DNA of 5,892 nt from Verrucomicrobiota bacterium. GTDB taxonomy: Bacteria > Verrucomicrobiota > Verrucomicrobiia > Chthoniobacterales > UBA10450. Each line of letters begins with the position of its first letter. The stretch's first letter is position 1. The DNA is taken from contig QHNF01000070.1 of assembly GCA_003218345.1 (NCBI GenBank), positions 1-5,892 on the forward strand. The letters run 5' to 3'. Both the position numbers and the translations under genes were made by a program. Shown in pieces: positions 1-5,143 of this stretch. The notes below the pieces were generated by a model, which saw only the letters and a program-made list of their open reading frames with translations, was not told the origin of the DNA and did not search any database.

Positions 1-183
1 TTCGGCTTTTATCTGTTCTCCATCTTGGGGACGGTCGCAACGCTGCTTCAAGTCTTCAACGCCGCGATGCTGGATGCTTTCTGGCCGTTCTTCACCGGAA
101 TCGTCGTGCAGCTCGTGGCTGCCATGTTCCAGTTCGTACGAATCATTCTCCTTCCGGCGGATCACGAGGGCGATTCAAATTGA
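1..183 (+). CDS. C-terminal end of an unidentified membrane protein (partial, 5' end outside window)
   Basis: Frame 1 is open from the first base to a TGA at 181-183, giving 60 residues with no start of its own. The translation is strongly hydrophobic. Two probable membrane segments lie at about residues 2-22 (FGFYLFSILGTVATLL onwards) and 28-52 (WPFFTGIVVQLVAAMF onwards), followed by a short charged tail, ADHEGDSN, which would be exposed to solvent. Aromatic residues are frequent. I do not recognise the family, and no catalytic motif is visible in this fragment. The gene converges on the hydrolase gene whose stop is at 206, with 22 bases between the two stops and no clear hairpin terminator there. 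The call rests on the open frame, the hydrophobic pattern and the clean convergent junction. Confidence 0.6.
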   Translation, partial: FGFYLFSILGTVATLLQVFNAAMLDAFWPFFTGIVVQLVAAMFQFVRIILLPADHEGDSN

Positions 184-205
184 AAAACCCAGCCAACGGT
201 AACGG

Positions 206-802
206 CTACAACAGTCGGTCAACGAAACCGGCAATGGTTTGGAGGATTCGTTGATCGACATCGTTCTGCGTTTCGCCTGCGGCCTGAAGTTGGCGCTTGG
301 GGACGCGCAAGGAATGGTCGCCGCCTTCAACGATATGCAAAAAGTTCAGTGCTTTCATTTCGCTGCGAACGCGCTCAAGAAGGTCCAATGGACAAAGGGA
401 ATCGCGCGTCCCCTGTACAAACAGGATCGGTGTGGTCAGGGCGCGCAAGACTTCATCGCGACGTTTTGTCCGATCACCCATCGCGCAGAGCGGGTACCCA
501 AGACAAATGAGACCGCCCACTTTCTCTTCGAGGGACACATGGCAACCGATGCGTCCACCCATACTTTTGCCGATCAGGATTGTCGTCCCTGACGGATGTC
601 GTTCCCGTGCTTTGCTCAGTGCTTCTCGATGCGCAGCGATCAGCCGCGGCAAAGGATCGGGGCGTTTCCGGCCTTCCTGCATGTAGTCATAATCGAAAGC
701 CTCGACGTCCCCGATCTCGGACAAACGATCTTTCCAATTTTGCATCCAGGAATGAGACGACGGCGCGCCTGCTCCCGGAGCGAATAAGAACAAGGGGTTC
801 AT
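206..802 (-). CDS. Alpha/beta hydrolase, TEX30/KANL3-like (dienelactone-hydrolase-like) small hydrolase
   Basis: This 198-residue protein has the full set of alpha/beta-hydrolase marks. An N-terminal strand and glycine-rich oxyanion turn reads FLFAPGAGA (residues 5-13). The nucleophile elbow is GKSMGGR, with Ser80 as nucleophile. Asp134 lies in FVQGTRDSLC after a strand, and His163 lies in VEGGDHSL near the C-terminus. The order, spacing and short length match the TEX30/KANL3-type family, whose substrates are largely unknown. No signal peptide is visible, so it is probably cytosolic. The ATG at 800-802 has no good Shine-Dalgarno site. I kept it because the oxyanion strand begins only a few residues later, so a shorter start would destroy the fold. 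It lies 91 bases downstream of the CPBP protease gene on the same strand and may be co-transcribed with it. The fold is certain; the substrate cannot be told. Confidence 0.88.
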   Translation of the reverse strand: MNPLFLFAPGAGAPSSHSWMQNWKDRLSEIGDVEAFDYDYMQEGRKRPDPLPRLIAAHREALSKARERHPSGTTILIGKSMGGRIGCHVSLEEKVGGLICLGYPLCAMGDRTKRRDEVLRALTTPILFVQGTRDSLCPLDLLERVRSEMKALNFLHIVEGGDHSLRVPKRQLQAAGETQNDVDQRILQTIAGFVDRLL

Positions 803-893
803 GCGTTGCAGTCCATCTCGTGCGCTGCGTAACCTAAGCCGCGGTCAATCGACTCTGAAAGCTTTTCACAATCGCAGCCGGAAATCGTAGCCG

Positions 894-1592
894 CTAGGAA
901 AACAGTTTGGGGAGCACGTTGGCCACAAAGTCCACCAACCCGTGGCCGATCATATTGGCAACCAGATCGCGACGCCACAAATAGAATCCGGTCAAGATTG
1001 CGCCTGCGGCGAGCGCAATGAGCATATTGGCCGCGCCTCCCGACCAATGCCCAAGCGAAAAAATAATCAACGGAATCGTGACGGACCAGAAGCGTCCGAG
1101 GCCAATCATCTGCAAACGCTCGATGGCGTAACCGCGGTAAAATAATTCCTCCACCACTCCGGCCCGGAAAACGATGACTGTAATTAACCAGAGTGGAAGT
1201 GCCTCGAACGCGGCAGAGCCCGGGCCGTGGCCATAGCCAGTGAGATAAGCCAGCCCGCCGACAACTACTGCGGATACGACAGCGATCACGAGCCCCCAGA
1301 AGATCGATATCCACCAGCGCGCTGTGCCAAGACCGATGGAGCGCAGCGGCAAACGTTCGCCGCGGCGGATAATAACGAGCAGAGCGGCTGCGCTCGCCCA
1401 GATCAGCGCTTCTTTTAGAATTGCCCAGCCAAATGTGATTTCGGGTATGAAGAGCACCAACCCATAGCGAATGACGAGCATCGCGAACAGCGAGAGGAAG
1501 AGCCCCACCCACGTAGCGCGCGAAACTTTCGCAGGCACCACAGGCTCGTCGGTCATAAGAAAGGATTGCTCTCCGATATTCTCCGTTTCCAT
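894..1592 (-). CDS. CPBP family intramembrane metalloprotease (CAAX protease / Abi, Rce1-like)
   Basis: This 232-residue polytopic membrane protein carries the three CPBP motifs in order. These are VVEELFYRGY (Glu148-Glu149 and Arg153, the EExxxR motif), FSLGHW with His182 (FxxxH), and HGLVDF with His217 and Asp221 (HxxxD/N). In this family the Glu and His residues form a metal-binding active site within the membrane. Hydrophobic segments are visible at about residues 28-49, 58-75, 93-119, 131-145, 168-185, 188-206 and 212-226. In bacteria the family includes bacteriocin-immunity and protein-processing members, but most substrates are unknown, and nothing here points to one. The ATG at 1590-1592 has a GGA six bases upstream. 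An in-frame Met at residue 13 is a possible shorter start. The gene sits between the transpeptidase (97-base gap) and the hydrolase (91-base gap), both on the same strand. Confidence 0.92.
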   Translation of the reverse strand: METENIGEQSFLMTDEPVVPAKVSRATWVGLFLSLFAMLVIRYGLVLFIPEITFGWAILKEALIWASAAALLVIIRRGERLPLRSIGLGTARWWISIFWGLVIAVVSAVVVGGLAYLTGYGHGPGSAAFEALPLWLITVIVFRAGVVEELFYRGYAIERLQMIGLGRFWSVTIPLIIFSLGHWSGGAANMLIALAAGAILTGFYLWRRDLVANMIGHGLVDFVANVLPKLFS

Positions 1593-1689
1593 AGATTTCC
1601 ATTGAGATGCCGCACGAGACAGTTTGGATTCAAGAAAGCAGAGTCCTCTTTCCGCGGCGTCGGATTTCCCGTGGCAACTGCGCGTCTCT

Positions 1690-2982
1690 CTACTGCACCG
1701 TCACGAGTGTGCCGATCGGGATTTCGGAGAAGAATTTGCGCGCCGCTTCAGGTGGCAGCCTGATACATCCGTGGGATGCGGGGTAGTGGGGCACAACTCC
1801 CGCGTGCATTCCGAAATCGAGGCAGCTAAGTCGCATGAAATATGGCATGTCCACTTTGTAGATCGTGGAACGATGGTTTCGCTCTTTGTTGGTGATTACA
1901 AATTGACCGGTCTTGGTCGAGTAGCCTTGCCGGCCGGTCGAGCATTGCGTGTGGAATATCGGCACGCCATCTTTCACGAGAGCGACGCGTTGCAACGCAA
2001 GCGAAATTTCGATGCGCAGTTGGTCCGGTGACGGGCCGCCACCGAGGAGAATTTGCGCGGAACGCCAGTGACCTGTCTCGGCGGCAATGTCCAACGCGGA
2101 CATCTTGTAGCGCTTTGTCAGGCGGCTGCGATGGGCTCGAGCGTTGAGGAGCGCGCGCAAGTAATCCTCCTGACCGAGGCCTGCCGTGAGCATTAAGACA
2201 GTCAGATTTCTATCCTGTTCAACGTAGGTGCGGAGGGATTTTGACGGGAGTAGCGCGAGAAAATCTTCATCGCACCGGGAAGGCAAAGCCGTATTGGGAT
2301 CGGCTCCGCAAGTTAGGAGGGTGGTAAACAGAGGCGCGTCGTTTTTGCCTATAGCATAGGCGAGCAGTGGCACATCTTTGCCTTCAGGAGTCGGAGGCGT
2401 GGTACGTTTGCTCAAAAGAAGCCGGACTTGATCCTTGTCTTCGGCGAGGAGGGCTGCCCCAAGCGCCCGCCGTGTACTGCTCGTCCATCGCGGCATTACC
2501 GGTAAGCGCTCCTCTACACTTCTGACAATCTCCCTATTACCGCCATCGAGAGCCATTTCCAAAAGATCCCGGCCGTCATCGCACCGAGCTTCCACGTGAA
2601 GATTTGTCAACCGAGCCAAAATCGTCTGGTACGTATCGAGCTTGCCGTGCAGCGCTGCTGCCATCAGGGGCGTAAATCCACTCTTGTCAGCGAGACCTAC
2701 GAGTGCGCGAGCATCGAGCAGCCGCCCGGCTGTCTTCCAATCTTGTTGCGATGTCGCGATCAATAAGGGCGTTCGTCCCTGAGTGTCGCGCGCATTTGGA
2801 TCGACATGTTCAGCCAGGCACAAGTCAATCAGAGAAGCGCGGCCGATCGTGACAGCGCGAACCAGCTCGCTGGGTGAGATGGAGAAGCGCGCAGGAGGCT
2901 CGGGTGCAATCGCAGTCGCCCACAGAAGTATCAAAAATATGACGACGGCCTGAAAGACAATTCGCCTCTTGGACGCACGCAT
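1690..2982 (-). CDS. Ankyrin-repeat protein with C-terminal L,D-transpeptidase (YkuD) domain, membrane-anchored
   Basis: The 430-residue product joins three parts. Residues 8-26 form a hydrophobic segment after MRASKRR, so the protein is probably an N-in membrane anchor or has an uncleaved signal. Ankyrin-like repeats fill about 60-315, clearest at TPLLIATSQQ (71), FTPLMAAALHGKLD (103), LLAYAIGKND (206) and MSALDIAAETGHW (294). The repeats around 134-190 and 240-285 are degenerate. Residues 321-430 are a YkuD domain with His393 in MHAG and the SHGCIRL motif at 403-409, Cys406 being the catalytic nucleophile. YkuD enzymes make 3-3 peptidoglycan cross-links or attach proteins to peptidoglycan in the periplasm. 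The frame is open to an ATG at 3237. I chose the ATG at 2980-2982 because it puts the membrane segment at the N-terminus and avoids overlapping the divergent htrA gene. It has no clear ribosome site. The domains are sure; the exact start is less so. Confidence 0.88.
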   Translation of the reverse strand: MRASKRRIVFQAVVIFLILLWATAIAPEPPARFSISPSELVRAVTIGRASLIDLCLAEHVDPNARDTQGRTPLLIATSQQDWKTAGRLLDARALVGLADKSGFTPLMAAALHGKLDTYQTILARLTNLHVEARCDDGRDLLEMALDGGNREIVRSVEERLPVMPRWTSSTRRALGAALLAEDKDQVRLLLSKRTTPPTPEGKDVPLLAYAIGKNDAPLFTTLLTCGADPNTALPSRCDEDFLALLPSKSLRTYVEQDRNLTVLMLTAGLGQEDYLRALLNARAHRSRLTKRYKMSALDIAAETGHWRSAQILLGGGPSPDQLRIEISLALQRVALVKDGVPIFHTQCSTGRQGYSTKTGQFVITNKERNHRSTIYKVDMPYFMRLSCLDFGMHAGVVPHYPASHGCIRLPPEAARKFFSEIPIGTLVTVQ

Positions 2983-2994
2983 ATGCAAGGCTTG

Positions 2995-3022
2995 GCCGGA
3001 AATTATATAATCTCTGTCCGGC
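2995..3022. repeat. Inverted repeat GCCGGA-N16-TCCGGC in the divergent promoter region (possible operator)
   Basis: Perfect 6-base arms, GCCGGA (2995-3000) and TCCGGC (3017-3022), flank 16 bases that contain the AT-rich candidate -10 boxes. The arrangement would suit a dimeric regulator covering the promoter of both divergent genes. However, 6-base GC-rich arms can arise by chance in this background, and no regulator gene is nearby. The centre of the arms (3008.5) is offset by two bases from the centre of the AT palindrome (3006.5). Confidence 0.3.
3002..3011. promoter_or_regulatory. Candidate bidirectional -10 element (perfect palindrome ATTATATAAT) between the transpeptidase and htrA genes
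   Basis: The 10-base palindrome gives TATAAT on the plus strand (3006-3011, facing htrA) and TATAAT on the minus strand (3007 back to 3002, facing the transpeptidase). It is a conspicuous AT island in GC-rich sequence and lies where both divergent genes need a promoter. No convincing TTGACA-like -35 box is found at 16-18 bases on either side (the minus strand has only ACTACA at 17). If used, the minus-strand transcript would start only about a dozen bases before the ATG at 2982, while htrA would have a leader of about 90 bases. Symmetric -10 elements firing both ways are known in bacteria; use here is inferred. Confidence 0.4.
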
Positions 3023-3106
3023 AATGTAGTAGAGGCGCGATGAAACTGCGAGGGCACCTTTGCGTAAGCCGGGATTGGACGTATCCGGTTGAACGTTGCA
3101 TGTTCC

Positions 3107-4591
3107 ATGCTGTCCAAATTCCAACCCATGCGCTTGTCCATTTTTACCCTGTGCGTCGCACTCAGTACATCGTTTGCAGCGCAACCTGAGGCCGTCCCGA
3201 CTTCTACTGTCCCCGCGGCAACGGCGGAAGCGGGCAAGGACGTCGTTCATCAATTGAACAATGCGTTCGCGAAGGTCTTCGAAACCGTGGCGCCGAGCGT
3301 TGTCATTATCGAGATTTCAAAGAAAACGGAGGCCAGCGAAAGTTCACCGCTCGACGATTTGTTCTTCCAAGGGCCGCCCGATGAAAATAACCAACGGCAA
3401 AACCCGGGAGGGCTCCGGCCGATTCAGAGCGAAGGCTCCGGCTTTATAGTTCGGCCAGATGGCTACATCCTCACGAACTTTCACGTCGTCGAAGGCGCTG
3501 ATAAAATCGAGGTGAAATTGCGGGATGGCCGCGACTTTCCCGCGAAGGTAATAGGCACGGATGAAAAAAGCGATATTGCTGTCATTAAGATTGGCGCAAA
3601 AGATTTGCCGGTCGTCCAGCTCGGTGACAGTGACGCCGTGCGAGTGGGCCAGTTTGCGTTCGCCATCGGTGCGCCGTTCAAGCTTGATTACACTTTCACT
3701 TATGGGGTGGTAAGCGGTAAAGGCCGGAACAAACTGCTGGCGACGGGTGGCTATTCCGTCTCGGATTATTTGCAGACCGACGCATCGATTAACCCGGGCA
3801 ACAGCGGCGGACCGCTCTGCGACATTGATGGCAATGTGATTGGGATGAACACCCTGATCAACGGAATGAACCGCGGCCTGGGTTTCGCAATTCCCATCAA
3901 CATGGCCAAGGAAATTGGCGGCGAACTAATCGCTGGTCATAAAATTGTCCGTCCGTGGCTGGGCATTCGCATCGAGACGCTCGGTGACGACCCTGCGATC
4001 CGCGACTTGTTCAAAGGCGCGGACAAAGGCGTCGTAGTCCGCACAATTGAAGCTGATGCGCCCGCTTACAAAAGCGACTTGCGACCATTCGACGTAATTA
4101 CGCATGTCGATGGAACACCGATCCAGACGGATTCGCAGCTTCAGCATGAGATTTTGAAAAAGAAAATTGGGCAGAAGTTGGAGCTGACTGTTTGGCGCAA
4201 AGGCCAATCCATAAAGCTGCCAGTCAAAACTGGTGAATTGCCTAACGAGGTCGCGCGAGCATCAAATGAGCCCAGTCAGCCAATTCAACCAAACCAGCAA
4301 AACGTCGGCAAGTTCGGATTGCAGGTGCAAGAGTTAACGAAGGAAGTTGCCGAACGCCTGCATCTGCCGGTTCAGCAAGGAATCGTCGTAACGGGCGTAG
4401 AGGATAACAGCATTGCAGCGGCGCAGGACATTCAGCGCGAAGACGTCATTTCCGAAGTGGACGGCAAGCCGGTCACAAATGTGCAATCGTTCCGCGAGGC
4501 GCTCAACAAAGCGGACCCGAAACGCGGTGTCCTTCTCTACCTCGACCGCAAAGGCAGCAAAACTTTCGCCGTGCTAAAAGCGGGCGACTAG
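3107..4591 (+). CDS. HtrA/DegP-like periplasmic serine protease (Do family, two PDZ domains)
   Basis: The product is a periplasmic protease/chaperone of the Do/DegQ type that degrades or holds misfolded envelope proteins. Counting from the ATG at 3107 (494 residues), a signal peptide runs through MRLSIFTLCVALSTSFA, ending near residue 24. The trypsin-like domain has its triad at His126 (TNFHVVEG), Asp156 (KSDIAVIKI) and Ser233 (NPGNSGGPL). A polar, Asn/Gln/Pro-containing stretch at about 75-107 matches the LA-loop region. PDZ1 spans about 279-376 (RPWLGIRIE start). A Gln/Pro/Asn-rich linker lies at about 387-400, and PDZ2 spans about 402-491. Three starts are possible: TTG at 3089, ATG at 3107 and ATG at 3128, none with a strong ribosome site. 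3107 gives a positively charged n-region, and 3128 is nearly as good. It is divergent from the transpeptidase. Its TAG shares bases with the stop of the convergent small membrane gene. The family is certain; the choice between degP and degQ names is not. Confidence 0.95.
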   Translation: MLSKFQPMRLSIFTLCVALSTSFAAQPEAVPTSTVPAATAEAGKDVVHQLNNAFAKVFETVAPSVVIIEISKKTEASESSPLDDLFFQGPPDENNQRQNPGGLRPIQSEGSGFIVRPDGYILTNFHVVEGADKIEVKLRDGRDFPAKVIGTDEKSDIAVIKIGAKDLPVVQLGDSDAVRVGQFAFAIGAPFKLDYTFTYGVVSGKGRNKLLATGGYSVSDYLQTDASINPGNSGGPLCDIDGNVIGMNTLINGMNRGLGFAIPINMAKEIGGELIAGHKIVRPWLGIRIETLGDDPAIRDLFKGADKGVVVRTIEADAPAYKSDLRPFDVITHVDGTPIQTDSQLQHEILKKKIGQKLELTVWRKGQSIKLPVKTGELPNEVARASNEPSQPIQPNQQNVGKFGLQVQELTKEVAERLHLPVQQGIVVTGVEDNSIAAAQDIQREDVISEVDGKPVTNVQSFREALNKADPKRGVLLYLDRKGSKTFAVLKAGD

Positions 4592-4809
4592 GTTTTGCGG
4601 CTGCCGACAATTACCAGCACGATTCCGCCCACCAAGCAGATGCCGCCGAAAAGGGGCGGAAATGGAATCGTGTGTTGTTTTTCTGCCGTCGCTTGAATCG
4701 GGCCTATATCGAGCACTTTCTCGCGCTTGGTGTAGGTGAATCCGCCATACACAAGCGATATAATCCCAACGATAATAAGAATGATGCCGACGATGCCGGC
4801 TGGTTTCAT
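4588..4809 (-). CDS. Small two-TM membrane protein (73 aa), family not firmly identified
   Basis: This 73-residue protein has two hydrophobic segments: residues 4-23 (AGIVGIILIIVGIISLVYGG) and about 52-69 (PLFGGICLVGGIVLVIVG). Between them is a polar loop reading YTKREKVLDIGPIQATAEKQ, and the protein ends in SRKT. I have the impression that short proteins with this layout and the REKV-DIGPI loop recur in soil and environmental bacteria and may be annotated as DUF3185-like. I am not certain of that family name, and no function is known to me. The ATG at 4807-4809 lies 10 bases after the stop of the lmo0937-like gene. Its likely ribosome site, AAGG (4818-4821), overlaps that stop, which suggests translational coupling in a two-gene operon. 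The stop codon overlaps the htrA stop from the opposite strand in the tetranucleotide CTAG (4588-4591). Confidence 0.8.
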   Translation of the reverse strand: MKPAGIVGIILIIVGIISLVYGGFTYTKREKVLDIGPIQATAEKQHTIPFPPLFGGICLVGGIVLVIVGSRKT

Positions 4810-4819
4810 TGGCGCGACC

Positions 4820-4969
4820 TTACAACGGCCGGCGGCCTTGGATCAAATTGATAATCAGCACCACAATCGCAATGACGAGCAGGATGTGAATGAATCCGCC
4901 CAAGGTGTAGGAGCTGACCAATCCAAGCAGCCACAGCACCAGCAAGATCACGAATATTGTCCAGAGCAT
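4820..4969 (-). CDS. lmo0937 family small membrane protein (49 aa)
   Basis: A 49-residue reading frame runs from the ATG at 4967-4969 to the TAA at 4820-4822. It begins MLWTIFVILLVLWLLG, continues through SSYTLGGFIHILLVIAIVVL, and ends INLIQGRRPL. This is the hallmark pattern of the lmo0937 family: an ML-T-(I/V) start, two membrane helices (about 2-17 and 26-43), a Gly-Gly turn with the conserved FIH-LLVIA stretch, and a short basic tail. The family is widespread and of unknown function. The start is well supported by AAAGGA at 4975-4980, five bases upstream, the best Shine-Dalgarno site in the window. The second small membrane gene follows after 10 bases, so the two probably form an operon. 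It is short enough to be missed by gene callers with a length cut-off. Confidence 0.88.
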   Translation of the reverse strand: MLWTIFVILLVLWLLGLVSSYTLGGFIHILLVIAIVVLIINLIQGRRPL

Positions 4970-4974
4970 AAGGT

Positions 4975-4980
4975 TCCTTT
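4975..4980 (-). promoter_or_regulatory. Ribosome binding site AAAGGA of the lmo0937-like gene
   Basis: The minus strand reads AAAGGAACCTTATG, with AAAGGA five bases before the ATG at 4967-4969. It fixes the start of the 49-residue gene and stands out because most other genes in the window lack an obvious Shine-Dalgarno site. Confidence 0.7.
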
Positions 4981-5023
4981 TGGTTAAGTCTTAATTTGCT
5001 TCGCGCGAGAAGGTTCCGCTGCG

Positions 5024-5053
5024 CTTATCGGAAGTGAAAAAAAATGTGCGCAA
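5024..5053 (-). promoter_or_regulatory. Weak candidate promoter for the small membrane protein pair
   Basis: On the minus strand, TTGCGC (5048-5053) is followed after 18 bases by GATAAG (5024-5029), with a run of eight T in the spacer. The match is only 3/6 and 4/6 to the sigma-70 boxes. It lies in the 174-base gap between murQ and the lmo0937-like gene, where a promoter is expected, about 55 bases before the start codon. I see no convincing intrinsic terminator for murQ in the same gap, so readthrough from murQ is also possible. Confidence 0.2.
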
Positions 5054-5143
5054 GTTTCTAATTATCTTCAGCGTTTCGCAGAAAATCTGTGGAGAAGACC
5101 GTGTCGACTCCACTCAATTTAATGCCACGCCTGCCGCCACAGT

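Noticed and set aside
239..837. Several plus-strand frames of 63-129 codons opposite the hydrolase gene
   Set aside because: The minus-strand hydrolase has a complete catalytic triad in family order, so the plus-strand frames are antisense shadows with no recognisable features.
799..1602. 267-codon minus-strand frame overlapping the CPBP protease gene
   Set aside because: It lies in another frame of the same strand as the protease, which has all three family motifs. Its translation is rich in Arg, Ser, Cys and His with no domain, typical of a shadow frame in GC-rich DNA.
1632..1662. Possible hairpin terminator between the transpeptidase and protease genes (GAAAG...CTTTC)
   Set aside because: The stem is only five bases, AT-rich and without a following U-run in the minus-strand direction.
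1624..2031. 135-codon plus-strand frame opposite the YkuD domain
   Set aside because: It is antisense to a conserved catalytic domain and has no domain, signal or ribosome site of its own.
3089..3106. htrA start at TTG 3089
   Set aside because: It is possible (a GGA lies nine bases upstream), but it adds only MNVACS before a normal signal peptide; the ATG at 3107 or 3128 is simpler.
2983..3237. N-terminal extension of the transpeptidase to the ATG at 3237 (515 residues)
   Set aside because: It would overlap the start of htrA by over 100 bases, place the membrane segment in the interior, and run through the likely promoter. The added residues look non-coding.
4736..4987. 83-codon plus-strand frame over the small membrane genes
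   Set aside because: Its translation is His, Gln and Asp-rich low-complexity sequence, the expected antisense of hydrophobic codons; the minus-strand genes have family resemblance and ribosome sites.
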